Below, piece after piece: positions 23,964-32,867 of a stretch of DNA of 56,251 nucleotides (the first letter of the stretch is position 1; each line of letters begins with the position of its first letter). The position numbers and the translations under genes were made by a program. The DNA comes from an uncultured Collinsella sp. (GTDB lineage Bacteria; Actinomycetota; Coriobacteriia; Coriobacteriales; Coriobacteriaceae). The stretch covers positions 1-56,251 of the forward strand of contig CALULJ010000010.1 of the NCBI GenBank assembly GCA_944321445.1, given 5' to 3'. The notes beneath the pieces were generated by a model. The model had not been told where the DNA came from, did not search any database, and saw only the letters and a list, made by a program, of their open reading frames with translations.

Positions 23964-24908
23964 CTATCGTACGGGACGTGCGGGCTGCGCGCCATCGCGC
24001 GCTTGAAGAAAAACGAGGTCGATGCAGAGTTTGTCGCCTGCAACGCGCGCGGTTGCTGCGCCGCCCATCGCCTCCATCAGGCGCGCCACGATAGCAAGCC
24101 CTAGACCACTCCCCTCGCCGGTTCGCGCTGCATCGCTTTTGTAGAAGCGGTCGAACAGACGTGCGGGGTCGACTGTGGAAGGATGGGCAACCGCATTCGA
24201 TATACGCAGATGGACTCGCCCTCCATCCTTTCGCACCTCAATCGCCGGAGCACCTGTGCCGTAGCGCAGCGCATTGTTCACCAGATTCGCGAGCACGCGC
24301 GCGAGCGCAACGGGGTCGGCCTGCACACAAATGCATTCATCCTCGCAAGCGATGCATGGCTCCCAACCACGCGCTGCGAACTGCGGGTAGGACGAGACGA
24401 GCACGTCCGAGAGCGCCGGCATGAGCGGCACGGGGACAAGCTCCAGCTCAAGAGAGGGGTCGGAGGCTTTCGCATACTCGAACAGGCCGTCGACCAGCTC
24501 GCGCATGGAGCCCAGGCGCCCGATCGCCTGCTGCGTGTAGCGCTCGCGATTGCCCGCATCGCGCGCCCGTTGCGCAAGCTGCAGGTATCCTTGCGCGCCG
24601 GCAAGCGGCGTGCGGATATCGTGAGAGAGCGAGGCTAAGTCCTGCTGAAACGCTCCATGCGCCGCTCGGTCCGCGATACGCCGCTCGCGCTCGCGGTCAA
24701 GTTCATCGTTGATGGCTTGGGCGATCGCTACCAGTCCAGCGCTGCGGACCTCGAGCGTTATGCGCTCGTTGCCTTCCGGATCGCGACATGCGAGCGTGGC
24801 GGCCATGCGCGTCAGTTCACGATTGCGACGGACAAGCAGCGCCACAGCGATTCCCAGCGCAGCAACGAGTGCCGCCACTAGGGCCAACGATGCGATATCA
24901 ATCGTCAT
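23964..24908 (-). CDS. Sensor histidine kinase of the ABC-2 operon
   Basis: 314 residues. One N-terminal membrane helix (residues 6-28), almost no extracytoplasmic loop, then a HAMP-like stretch, phospho-acceptor His96 (LSHDIRTPLAG), N box ANLVNNALRYG and GSGLGLAIV. The D box lacks the usual DxGxG (ISNAVAHPSTVD). Such near-loopless kinases normally sense through a partner transporter, here probably the ABC-2 exporter encoded immediately upstream; the start codon is 12 bases past the permease stop. Start 24908 has GGGAGG at proper distance. Confidence 0.9.
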   Translation of the reverse strand: MTIDIASLALVAALVAALGIAVALLVRRNRELTRMAATLACRDPEGNERITLEVRSAGLVAIAQAINDELDRERERRIADRAAHGAFQQDLASLSHDIRTPLAGAQGYLQLAQRARDAGNRERYTQQAIGRLGSMRELVDGLFEYAKASDPSLELELVPVPLMPALSDVLVSSYPQFAARGWEPCIACEDECICVQADPVALARVLANLVNNALRYGTGAPAIEVRKDGGRVHLRISNAVAHPSTVDPARLFDRFYKSDAARTGEGSGLGLAIVARLMEAMGGAATARVAGDKLCIDLVFLQARDGAQPARPVR

Positions 24909-24919
24909 GGACGCCTCCC

Positions 24920-25717
24920 TCACACCACAAATCGCCGCATGCGCGCATAGGCGGCAATCGAGCTGACCGTTATCCAGAAAACCGGATAGAACGCGACCTT
25001 GAACATGACGCCGTCGACCGCCAGGTACCGAAGACCGCCCTTGAGCACATATGCGGAGGCCGACGGCAGCAAGGTTGCCAGTTCGAGCACTTCTTCTCCT
25101 CCGCCTGCTACCGTGGCCAGCGCTAAGACCGCCATCGCAACCTTACCCAATACGCCGCAGCACAGGAGAATCACGACGCACCACGCTGCGCGCGAACCTC
25201 CGCAAAGCAGATAGATGCCCAACGCGATGCTTCCGAAGCACGCGCACACCAGCGCTGCGAGAACTGCCCATTGCGCAACCAGGCCGGCATCCGCCGGCGC
25301 CACCTCGATAGTGCCGTCCGCGGGCAACCAAGCGCATACCGCCAGCAAGATGGCAGTGGCAACAACAGCGCCGGCGCAGCATATGATGAGAGCGGCAACG
25401 ATATAGTGCGCACGGGCTCGCGACGTGACGAAGACCGTTTTGAGCGCGCCGGTTTTAATGTCGGAATCAAGCAGCCAAACCATCCATCCGCACGATACGA
25501 GCGGAAGCAAGAAAACATTCCCAAACCCCACGGCGCTAGCAAGGCCGACAAACGTCGGGTCATACAGGTCACCGCTCCCCGCGCGGCCGCTCCAGGCACC
25601 GTCCATGATTTCCGCCATGCCAGACAGGGCAAACACGATTGCCGCCGCGATGGGGAACGCAACGAGCGCACCGCTTTTCCACAGGCGGTAAATTTCGGAA
25701 CGAAGCATGTTGAGCAT
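24920..25717 (-). CDS. ABC-2 type permease
   Basis: 265 residues with six predicted membrane helices, starting MLNMLRSEIYRLWKSG as in ABC-2 permeases of lantibiotic-immunity and bacitracin-resistance exporters (LanE/LanG, BcrB). No conserved catalytic residues are expected. It pairs with the ATPase encoded 39 bases upstream. Probable job: removing a peptide or lipid-active compound from the membrane. Ribosome site AAAGGAGG is close to the ATG. Confidence 0.85.
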   Translation of the reverse strand: MLNMLRSEIYRLWKSGALVAFPIAAAIVFALSGMAEIMDGAWSGRAGSGDLYDPTFVGLASAVGFGNVFLLPLVSCGWMVWLLDSDIKTGALKTVFVTSRARAHYIVAALIICCAGAVVATAILLAVCAWLPADGTIEVAPADAGLVAQWAVLAALVCACFGSIALGIYLLCGGSRAAWCVVILLCCGVLGKVAMAVLALATVAGGGEEVLELATLLPSASAYVLKGGLRYLAVDGVMFKVAFYPVFWITVSSIAAYARMRRFVV

Positions 25718-25756
25718 GGCTCCTCCTTTGAACGGATGAATCGGCCGACCTAGCCG

Positions 25757-26677
25757 CTACGCTGCGCTTTCCGTGCCGCTGTCGCCCATGAGGTCCACGA
25801 AGAACGCCTCGCGGTCGCCTTCGGCACGGTGCAGATCGAGCACGGCGATGCCTTCCGCCAGAAGTGCTGCACCGACGGCCTCTGCGTCGACGTCGCCTTC
25901 GATGCGGATCTCGTCTCCCGGAAGCGCGGTCAGATGCGCCTGGGGGCAGCGCTCGGAGAGCACGGCGAGGGCGCGCGGGGCATCCGCGCAGCGCAGCATG
26001 AGACAGCTTGCGCATGCGCGCTCGACCTCGTCAGCCGTGAGCTCTGCGGCAAGCTTGCTGTCGCGCAGGACGCCATACGCCGTGCAGATGCGCTCCAGCT
26101 GATCTAGGATGTGTGAGCTGATGAGCACCGTGACGCCGCATTCGCGGTTGAGGCGAACGATAAGATCGCGGATGTCACGCGCGGCTTCGGGATCGAGGCC
26201 GTTCAGGGGCTCATCGAGCAGCAGCACGTCGGGGTCGCCCAGCAGCGCGAGCGCCACGCCCAGGCGCTGCTTCATACCTGCGGAAAAGCGCTTGACCTTT
26301 TGCTTGCCAGCACCAGCTAAATCCACGGCAGCCAGCAGCTGTGTACACGCGACGCGCGGGCCCACCAGCCCCAACGCAAGCGCCTTGACCATCATGTTGT
26401 CGAATGCGGAAAGGTCCGGATACACGCCCGGATGCTCGATGAGGGTCCCCACGCGCGGATGCGCCTCGCAGGGTGCAAGCTGTTTTCCCAGCACAAAGAT
26501 GTCGCCGTCGTCCGGCGGCATGAGGCCTGCGATGAGCTTCATGGTCGTCGACTTGCCTGACCCGTTCTTGCCGATGAGCCCGTAGATCTCGCCGCGCCCC
26601 ACGTGTAGGTCGAGGCCGTCGATAACGCGTCTGCGGTGAAAGCTCTTGGCAAGACCGATCGTCTCGATGGCGTTCAT
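25757..26677 (-). CDS. ABC transporter ATP-binding protein (BcrA/LanF-like)
   Basis: 306 residues. Walker A GKNGSGKST at about residues 36-44, FSAGMKQRLG signature, Walker B VLLLDEPLNGLDPE, and switch His in ISSHILDQ. The signature in this form is typical of ABC-2 exporters of the BcrA/LanF class. First gene of the four-gene operon with permease, kinase and regulator. GGAAGGAG lies four bases before the ATG at 26677. Substrate unknown. Confidence 0.93.
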   Translation of the reverse strand: MNAIETIGLAKSFHRRRVIDGLDLHVGRGEIYGLIGKNGSGKSTTMKLIAGLMPPDDGDIFVLGKQLAPCEAHPRVGTLIEHPGVYPDLSAFDNMMVKALALGLVGPRVACTQLLAAVDLAGAGKQKVKRFSAGMKQRLGVALALLGDPDVLLLDEPLNGLDPEAARDIRDLIVRLNRECGVTVLISSHILDQLERICTAYGVLRDSKLAAELTADEVERACASCLMLRCADAPRALAVLSERCPQAHLTALPGDEIRIEGDVDAEAVGAALLAEGIAVLDLHRAEGDREAFFVDLMGDSGTESAA

Positions 26678-26828
26678 GACGCTCCTTCCGTACGTGCCCC
26701 CATCCTGACTCATACGGTACGCACCGCGCTCCAAGAAACCACCAGCCACCCTACAAGAAAGTTGCAAGATTGCCGGAACCGGTCCACCGACGTCACCCCC
26801 GCACCCCGCCCCAAGCCAGCAGAAAGCA

Positions 26829-26913
26829 GGGAGGCCCCGGACATTCCGGTGGCGCGCGTCCTCGCCGCTGTGCGGCTGTGAAATGCGCGTTGGGGGAATG
26901 TCCGAGGCCTCCC
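26829..26913 (-). terminator. Long hairpin after ilvE
   Basis: Arms of 19 bases with one mismatch (26829-26847 and 26895-26913; core GGACATTCC) around a GC-rich 47-base centre that can fold further. It starts 20 bases past the ilvE stop. T tract is weak, so it may act as mRNA 3'-end protection rather than as a terminator. Confidence 0.6.
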
Positions 26914-26932
26914 GGTGGAATCCTCTGCAGGT

Positions 26933-27976
26933 TTAGCAGATCTCGACGACCCAGCCCTCGGGGCCCTCGATCTCGCCAGCCTGGATGGCGGTCAGGGTCT
27001 CGCGAAGTTTCTTCATCACAGGGCCGACCTCTCCCATGCCGCTCGCGAAGACGATCTCGTCGTCGCCGTTCACGACCTTGCCGACCGGGCTGATGACGGC
27101 CGCGGTACCGCACATACCGCACTCGACGAAGTCGCCGGCTGCGACCTCGGCGAACTTCACCGGACGCTCAACGACGGTCATACCGAGCATGTCCTGCGCC
27201 ACCTGCACGAGGCTGCGGCGGGTGATGGAGGGCAGGATGGAATTCGTCGCGGACTGAGGCACCACGAGCGTGCCGTCCTTGTCGACGAACAGGAAGTTCG
27301 CACCGCCGGACTCCTCCACGAAGGTGTGAGTTTGCGGGTCGAGGAACATGTTGTCAGCGAAACCCTCGGCGTGCGCCTGAACACTCGGATAGAGCGACAT
27401 GGCGTAGTTGAGGCCTGCCTTGATGGCGCCGGTACCGTGGGGCGCAGCGCGGTCGTACTCGGGAACCTTCACGGCAACGGGCTTGACGCCGCCGGAGTAG
27501 TACGGGCCAACGGGCGTCACGAGGATGCGGAACTGGTACTCGTCAGCAGGCGCGACACCGATGACCTCGCCGGTCGCGACCATGAACGGGCGGATGTAGA
27601 GCGTGGCGCCCGAGCCGAACGGCGGGACCCAAGCCTCGTTGGCCTTCACGACCATCTTCACGGCCTCGAGGAACTTGTCCTCGGGGAACGGCGGCATCAC
27701 GATGCGACGCGCGGAGTCGGCCATGCGGCTCGCGTTGAGGTCGGGGCGGAAGCAGACGATCTTGCCGTCGGCGGTGGTGTAGGCCTTCAGGCCCTCGAAG
27801 ACCTCCTGGCAGTAGTGGAAAATGCCCGCGCACTCGGAAAGCGTCAGGGTATGGTCGGTGGTGAGGCCACCTTCCTCCCACGCACCGTTCTTGTAGTTGC
27901 ACACGTAGCTGTAATCGGTGGGACGGTACGCAAAGCCGATGTTGCCCCAGTCGATATCCTTCTTCTCAACTGCCAT
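26933..27976 (-). CDS. ilvE: Branched-chain amino-acid aminotransferase
   Basis: 347 residues, fold type IV PLP enzyme that moves the amino group between glutamate and Leu, Ile or Val. Seen: the PLP-lysine region GTGAIKAGLNYAMSLYP, EESGGANFLFV, and FRPDLNASRM. The C-terminal CGTAAVISPVG and length match the IlvE form of Gram-positive bacteria. GGAG six bases before the ATG decides the start at 27976; the longer frame to 28045 has none. Single gene, 588 bases from divergent cysE. Confidence 0.94.
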   Translation of the reverse strand: MAVEKKDIDWGNIGFAYRPTDYSYVCNYKNGAWEEGGLTTDHTLTLSECAGIFHYCQEVFEGLKAYTTADGKIVCFRPDLNASRMADSARRIVMPPFPEDKFLEAVKMVVKANEAWVPPFGSGATLYIRPFMVATGEVIGVAPADEYQFRILVTPVGPYYSGGVKPVAVKVPEYDRAAPHGTGAIKAGLNYAMSLYPSVQAHAEGFADNMFLDPQTHTFVEESGGANFLFVDKDGTLVVPQSATNSILPSITRRSLVQVAQDMLGMTVVERPVKFAEVAAGDFVECGMCGTAAVISPVGKVVNGDDEIVFASGMGEVGPVMKKLRETLTAIQAGEIEGPEGWVVEIC

Positions 27977-28221
27977 GATGGTCTCCTTCGATGCCGTGCG
28001 AATGAAAAGCGGGCGACAGGCCGCGCCCGCATCGCGTTTCCGCAAGATTCTACTCCCCTACGGTGGAGTGCTTCGGAGTTTTTTCAATTTGGATACATGC
28101 GCGCGCCCGCGGACGCCGACGATATGACGGCGCCCGCGGCCTACCGAAAGCGACCATGCATAAACAGGCCCTGTTTGGCAGGCAAATGTGTATAGCCCGC
28201 ATGAGGGGCTGAAAGGTAGGC

Positions 28222-28406
28222 GCCGGGCAAAAGACAAAAACGCGAGTTTTGGTTATTCCTACTTAATCAGTGAGATGCATTTGGAAAGTTTTATACATTC
28301 CTGTTGACAAATACCCAGGATTTTCTTGATTTTGATACGTCTGTTTTGGCCGTCTCAGTCTTCAGGCCTTATACACGTGACCAAAACTCGCATTTTTGTC
28401 TATCCG
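28222..28406. repeat. Inverted-arm intergenic element C (AT-rich)
   Basis: Arms 28232-28253 and 28380-28401 are inverted copies (core AGACAAAAA, C or T, GCGAGTTTT) with one mismatch in 22. CCGGG lies just outside both. The 126-base centre is markedly poorer in GC than the surrounding genome and contains TTGACA at about 28303. Arms are quasi-palindromic (CAAAA, seven bases, TTTTG). It lies in the 588-base spacer between ilvE and cysE, which has no gene. Confidence 0.75.
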
Positions 28407-28527
28407 GGTCCGAGCGACCCCGCCGCACCGCCCGGACAGCGCGCCGGCACACCCCAAGCGAGGTGCGAGCGGCCCAAAACGCCCAGATTGCCATCGTGTA
28501 AATCCTAGCGGTTCGCTATAGATTCGC

Positions 28528-28533
28528 TATACT
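28528..28533 (+). promoter_or_regulatory. Probable -10 box of cysE
   Basis: TATACT at 28528-28533, 32 bases before the start codon. The sequence TTCGCTATA occurs twice, at 28512 and 28524, as a short direct repeat across the promoter. No clear -35 is seen. Confidence 0.45.
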
Positions 28534-28564
28534 GGTCGCATTCGCCGATAGAGGGGAGCCGGCC

Positions 28565-29266
28565 ATGGGCTTCGTCACAACCATCAAAGAGGACATCGCG
28601 ACGGTCAAGCGCAACGACCCCGCCGCGCAAAACGGCCTGGTCATCTTCCTGTCCTATCCGGGCTTGCACGCCAAATGGATGCACACACCCGAGCACTGGC
28701 TGTGGAACCACAAGCTCCGCAGCTTGGCGCGCGTGCTGTCGCAGATAACGCGATTCTTCACGGGCGTCGAGATCCACCCGGCGGCACAGATCGGCCGGCG
28801 CTTCTTCATCGACCACGCCATGGGCGTCGTGATTGGCGAGACTACCATAGTTGGCGATGACTGCACGCTCTACCAGGGCGTTACCTTGGGCGGCACGGGC
28901 AACGAGGACGGCAAGCGCCACCCCACGCTAGGAAACAACGTCACCGTGGGAAGCGGCGCCAAAGTGCTCGGCAACATCTCGATCGGCGATAACGTGCGCA
29001 TCGGCGGCAACTCCGTCGTGGTCAAGGACGTGCCGCCCGACTCGACTGTCGTGGGCGTGCCGGGGCGCGTGGTGCGCCGCAACGGGTGCCGCGTCATGGC
29101 GGAGAGCTTCGACGCCAAGCAGCACCGCGAGAGCATGCCCGACCCCGTGGCGGAGGCATCGCGCATGAACCGCGAGGGCATCGTGGATAACGCGCGGCGC
29201 ATTCGCGAGCTGGAGCAGCAGGTCAGCGAGCTGACGGCGCTCGTGCGCGAGCTCGCAGCAAAGTAA
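28565..29266 (+). CDS. cysE: Serine O-acetyltransferase
   Basis: 233 residues. CysE makes O-acetylserine from serine and acetyl-CoA, the entry to cysteine synthesis. Seen: a left-handed beta-helix of hexapeptide repeats ([23 protein letters not shown] with the catalytic His and Asp pair, then [22 protein letters not shown]). The short N-terminal domain is that of the Gram-positive EpsC/CysE class. The C-terminus adds a coiled tail ([17 protein letters not shown]). GAGGGGAG precedes the ATG. No cysK is adjacent. Confidence 0.95.
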   Translation: MGFVTTIKEDIATVKRNDPAAQNGLVIFLSYPGLHAKWMHTPEHWLWNHKLRSLARVLSQITRFFTGVEIHPAAQIGRRFFIDHAMGVVIGETTIVGDDCTLYQGVTLGGTGNEDGKRHPTLGNNVTVGSGAKVLGNISIGDNVRIGGNSVVVKDVPPDSTVVGVPGRVVRRNGCRVMAESFDAKQHRESMPDPVAEASRMNREGIVDNARRIRELEQQVSELTALVRELAAK

Positions 29267-29298
29267 AGGCAACCTACGCGCTTACCATCCGCGCATGC

Positions 29299-29332
29299 AA
29301 AAGGGGACGAACCGCACGGTTCGTCCCCTTTT
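29299..29332. terminator. Bidirectional terminator between cysE and the DedA gene
   Basis: Perfect 16-bp arms (AAAAGGGGACGAACCG, 29299-29314, and its complement at 29317-29332) with a CA centre. The A and T ends give a T tract on both strands, fitting two convergent genes. Confidence 0.9.
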
Positions 29333-29359
29333 CATTGACTCACTCTGCACTAAGCAGCA

Positions 29360-30001
29360 CTACTGCTGCTGGCTCTTGTTCTCGCGCATGGCAGGGATGA
29401 TGCGCTTGACGACCCAGAACGCGATCACGATGACCGCGATGACGATGATCACGACCTTGACGATGTCCGAGAAACCCTCGACCTGCGCGGTCACGGTCTC
29501 CCAGGCACCACCGGCGGCATAGCCCAGGCTGCACAGCACGGTGTTCCACACCGCCGAGCCGATGAGCGTGTACAGCGCGAAGCGCACGACGTTCATCTTG
29601 GCCGTACCGGCGGGAATGGAGATGAGGCTGCGCACGACCGGAATGCAGCGGCACAGCAAAACGGTGATCTGGCCGCGGCGGTCGAACCAGCCGATGGCCT
29701 TGGCGACGTCACCGGAGTGGAAGCCCAGCAGGCGCATGGGCTTGGTATCGAAAAAGCTCTCGAGGCGATCCTGCGACAGCAGGCGGCCGATACCGTAGAG
29801 TACGAACGCGCCCACGACCGAGCCGATGGTGGCCGACACGATCACAAGCGGCAGCTCCATGCTGGTCTGGATGACCAAGAAACCCGAAAGCGGGAGGATG
29901 AGCTCGCTGGGGATGGGCGGGAACACGTTCTCGAAAAAGATGAGACCGAACACCGCGAGATACCCGAACTGGCTGATAAAGGAAAAGAATGCGTCTTCCA
30001 T
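29360..30001 (-). CDS. DedA family membrane protein
   Basis: 213 residues with about five membrane segments. DedA/SNARE-associated proteins include flippases for lipid carriers such as undecaprenyl phosphate and phospholipids. Seen: FENVFPPIPSELILPLSGF at residues 23-41, the re-entrant loop with conserved Glu and Pro, and RCIPVVRSLISIPAGTAKM with the two essential arginines. Start at 30001 has AAAGG upstream. A single gene, convergent with cysE and divergent from the esterase genes. Confidence 0.92.
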   Translation of the reverse strand: MEDAFFSFISQFGYLAVFGLIFFENVFPPIPSELILPLSGFLVIQTSMELPLVIVSATIGSVVGAFVLYGIGRLLSQDRLESFFDTKPMRLLGFHSGDVAKAIGWFDRRGQITVLLCRCIPVVRSLISIPAGTAKMNVVRFALYTLIGSAVWNTVLCSLGYAAGGAWETVTAQVEGFSDIVKVVIIVIAVIVIAFWVVKRIIPAMRENKSQQQ

Positions 30002-30242
30002 GAACGCCTTTCTGCGTCGTTTTCAATGCAGCCCCTGATAATAGCGGCATCCGCGCGCAAGGGTGCATTATGCATGGGAAACGCAGATACGTGAAGGATC
30101 GGCGCGCCGTGCCGCTGCGCCGGAATGCTGCGCATACGCACGAAACCGAACGCGCTCGGCGTGTTCGCGTATACTGTCAGCGTTTGTGAACGCACCGATC
30201 GCCGCCGGCGCTTAGCGGCCGACGGACACATAAGGGGGAACC

Positions 30243-31082
30243 ATGGCTAGCATCAGCGTCGATTACTATTCCTCTTCGCTTATGCGCACGACCACGTTGA
30301 ACGTCATCTTGCCGTTCGACAACCCGAACGACGCCTGGGCCGTCGACGCCAACCTGCGCCGCGACCCGAACAACTGGGACGCCGCGCCCTATCCGCCCAA
30401 GAAGGACCCGTTCCGCACACTCATCTTGCTGCACGGCATCAACGGCAACCACACCGACATCATCTCCGAGACCCGCATCACCAAGTGGGCGACCGACCAT
30501 CAGATCGCCGTCGTGATGCCGTCGGGCTACAACGCGTTCTACGTCGACAACCCCGAGACGCACAACTACTTCGGCCGCTTCGTGGGCCTGGAGCTGCCCA
30601 ACGTCGTGCGCCGCATGTTCCCGCTCTCCGAGCGCCGCGAGGACATGTTCATCGGCGGCATCTCCATGGGCGCGTACGGCGCGCTGCGCAACGGCTTCAA
30701 GTACGCCGAGAACTTCGGCGCCATCATCGCCCTGTCGAGCGCCATGATCATCGACAACTTCGACGCGCTCATCCGCGACGAGCCGTTCTTCCTGTCCCGT
30801 CCGTTTTTGGAGTCCACGTTCGGCGACCTCAACCAGGTCATCGATTCGGACAAGGACCCGGCGCGCCTGGCGGCCGACGTGGTGTACTGCGACCGCCCGC
30901 GCCCGCGCGTGTTCATGGCATGGGGCACCTCCGATCCGCTGGCGCAGCCCAACCGCGTGCTGGCGGCGCGCCTGCGCGGCACGGGCATCGAGGTCGAACA
31001 GCGCGAGTTCGCCGGCGGGCACGATTGGGACTTCTGGAACCAGGCTCTGCCGCAGGCACTCGATTGGCTGCCGCGGGGTTAG
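30243..31082 (+). CDS. Alpha/beta-hydrolase esterase (tributyrin esterase/EstA-like)
   Basis: 279 residues, no signal peptide. Seen: LILLHGINGNHTDI (oxyanion region), nucleophile elbow GISMG with the serine, FMAWGTSDPL with the acid and FAGGHDWDFW with the histidine, as in the esterase D/FrmB family acting on short acyl esters or S-formylglutathione. AAGGGGG upstream supports the ATG at 30243; TATACT at about 30171 could be its -10. The next gene is a diverged second copy. Confidence 0.9.
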   Translation: MASISVDYYSSSLMRTTTLNVILPFDNPNDAWAVDANLRRDPNNWDAAPYPPKKDPFRTLILLHGINGNHTDIISETRITKWATDHQIAVVMPSGYNAFYVDNPETHNYFGRFVGLELPNVVRRMFPLSERREDMFIGGISMGAYGALRNGFKYAENFGAIIALSSAMIIDNFDALIRDEPFFLSRPFLESTFGDLNQVIDSDKDPARLAADVVYCDRPRPRVFMAWGTSDPLAQPNRVLAARLRGTGIEVEQREFAGGHDWDFWNQALPQALDWLPRG

Positions 31083-31173
31083 TTTCGCCGAAACGTCGCG
31101 CGTCGCCCCCGGCTCGTCGGGTATAACAGAATGTGTTTGCTCAACGAGTTGTTCGCGAGGGAGAGAACCGTAA

Positions 31174-32061
31174 ATGGCACTGCTCAAGGTCGATTTCTAC
31201 TCCAACTACCTCCAGCGCAACGTTCTGCTCACCGCCGTTGTCCCGGTTGACAAGATGGACGGCAACAAGCGCGCCAAGCGGCGCCAGGGGCCGTATCGCA
31301 CCATGTACCTGCTGCACGGCCTCTTCGGCCGCGATTACGACTGGATCGACAAGACCCACGTGGTCGAGACGGCCGAGGCGCGCGACGTCGCCCTCATCAT
31401 GCCTTCGGGCGAAGACGGCCTGTACCTCGACAAACCGGAAATCAACGAGTGGCACGGCAAGTTCATCAGCGAGGAGCTCGTGGACGTGACGCGCCACCTG
31501 TTCCCGCTTTCGCGCAAGCGCGAGGACACCTGCTTGGCGGGCATCTCCATCGGCGCGTACACCGCGCTCGTGAACGGCCTTTTGCGCCCGGACCGCTTCG
31601 GCAGCATCGTGGCGTTGTCCGGCGCGTTCATGCGCGACCGCATCATGGACGCCGTCGAGTCGCACAGCCCCCGCAAGCGCAAGTACTATGCGCGCTGGTT
31701 CGGCGACCTGGACACGGTCATTGGCAGCGAAAAGGACTACGTCGCGCTCATCGACCGCTTCAAGGAGGACCCGGACCTGCCCAAGCCCAAGTTCTACGGC
31801 GCATGCGGCGAGCACGACAACCTGTGTGCCAACAACCGCGAGGTCGTTGAGCTGCTGAAAGATGCCGATTTCGACGTCACGTACTGGGAGCCCGAGATCG
31901 GCAGCCACGAGTGGCCATTCTGGAACGCATGGATCGACTGCGCGCTCGATTGGTACGCGCCCGGCGAGCTGAAGCCGAGCTCGGCCGACGTGGACTATTC
32001 GGGGCTCACCACCTTACGCCCACCCGATGAAGGCACGTTCGTGCTGAAGGACGAAGGCTAG
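31174..32061 (+). CDS. Second alpha/beta-hydrolase esterase
   Basis: 295 residues. Same fold as the upstream gene and similar opening (VDFYSNYLQRNVLLTAVVP versus VDYYSSSLMRTTTLNVILP), so probably an old tandem duplication. The nucleophile elbow is GISIG; the acid lies in GEHDNL and the His in IGSHEWPFW. A C-terminal extension of about 35 residues (SSADVDYSGLTTLRPPDEG) is absent from the first copy. TATAAC at 31122-31127 in the 90-base gap may give it its own promoter. Substrates are unknown. Confidence 0.88.
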   Translation: MALLKVDFYSNYLQRNVLLTAVVPVDKMDGNKRAKRRQGPYRTMYLLHGLFGRDYDWIDKTHVVETAEARDVALIMPSGEDGLYLDKPEINEWHGKFISEELVDVTRHLFPLSRKREDTCLAGISIGAYTALVNGLLRPDRFGSIVALSGAFMRDRIMDAVESHSPRKRKYYARWFGDLDTVIGSEKDYVALIDRFKEDPDLPKPKFYGACGEHDNLCANNREVVELLKDADFDVTYWEPEIGSHEWPFWNAWIDCALDWYAPGELKPSSADVDYSGLTTLRPPDEGTFVLKDEG

Positions 32062-32064
32062 CGA

Positions 32065-32095
32065 AAGCGCGGCTCCAAGCGGGGCCGCGCTTTTT
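32065..32095 (+). terminator. Terminator after second esterase
   Basis: AAGCGCGGC (32065-32073) pairs with GCCGCGCTT (32084-32092), followed by T residues. Confidence 0.8.
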
Positions 32096-32119
32096 GTTGG
32101 GCACGAGATGGAGCCTTTG

Positions 32120-32167
32120 CCCGCCTGTGGGCGGAGTAGCCGCGCGGCGACTCCGCCCACAGGCGGG
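32120..32167. repeat. Long inverted repeat before the oxidoreductase gene
   Basis: Perfect 18-bp arms (CCCGCCTGTGGGCGGAGT, 32120-32137; complement at 32150-32167) around a 12-base GC-only-rich centre AGCCGCGCGGCG. It lies 46 bases before the start at 32213, so it is either an operator or a REP-like element; the esterase terminator has already ended. Confidence 0.65.
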
Positions 32168-32212
32168 AATCTGCGACAATGGGAGGCATCAACCCCATAC
32201 GAAGGGAACTCC

Positions 32213-32782
32213 ATGGCAGCATCCACCCTTGTCGTCATCGCACACCCCGACCTTACCGGCTCGAGCCGCGTCAACCGCCGTTGGGCCGAGAAACTCGCAA
32301 AGCATCCGGACGAGTTCGACGTGCGCGACCTGTATGCCCTCTACCCGAGCGGCGTGCTCGACGAAGCCGGCATCGCGGCGGAACGGGCCGCGCTCGAGGC
32401 GCACGACATCATCATCTTCCAGTTCCCCGTGTACTGGTACAGCGCGCCGGCACTGCTGCGCACCTGGACCGATGAAGTCTACGGCTTCGGCTGGGCATAC
32501 GGCGGCGAGGATGCCGCGCCCGGCGAGCCAGGTCGCAAGCTCGCTGGCAAGAAGTTCGCCGTGGCCATGTGCGCTGGCGATATCGAGGGCAACTACTGCG
32601 CCGAGGGCACCGTCGGCTTCACGCCCTCCGAGGTCATCGTCCCCTTCCGGGCCACAGCGAACTACGTGGGCGCCACCTGCGAGCCCGAGCCGTTCTGCCT
32701 GTTCGGCACCGAAAACGGCCTCGGCGACGAGGAGCTCGAAGCAAGCGCCGCCGCCTACCTCTCCTGGCTGCGCACCCTATAA
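32213..32782 (+). CDS. NAD(P)H-dependent flavodoxin-fold oxidoreductase (KefF/MdaB-like)
   Basis: 189 residues. Flavin-binding quinone or azo reductase of the flavodoxin-like family. Seen: TLVVIAHPDLTGSSRVNR at the N-terminus, which holds the flavin phosphate, and FQFPVYWYSAPALLRTWTDEVYGFGWAYG, the signature of the NQO1/KefF group. Electron acceptor unknown. GAAGGG before the ATG at 32213 fixes the start; an open frame further left runs through the inverted repeat. Ends before a REP-like terminator. Confidence 0.88.
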   Translation: MAASTLVVIAHPDLTGSSRVNRRWAEKLAKHPDEFDVRDLYALYPSGVLDEAGIAAERAALEAHDIIIFQFPVYWYSAPALLRTWTDEVYGFGWAYGGEDAAPGEPGRKLAGKKFAVAMCAGDIEGNYCAEGTVGFTPSEVIVPFRATANYVGATCEPEPFCLFGTENGLGDEELEASAAAYLSWLRTL

Positions 32783-32798
32783 CCATTTTAACCAATTA

Positions 32799-32848
32799 GG
32801 GGCAGGTCACTTTTTGTCGACACGTGTCGACCAAAAGTGACCTGCCCC
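32799..32848. terminator. REP-like hairpin terminator with internal palindrome
   Basis: Sixteen-bp perfect arms (GGGGCAGGTCACTTTT, 32799-32814; complement 32833-32848) enclose a second perfect palindrome GTCGACACGTGTCGAC (32816-32831). It lies between convergent genes. The same logic, with another core, appears at 41733-41763. Confidence 0.75.
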
Positions 32849-32867
32849 CATTTGGCGTTTGGCGGGC

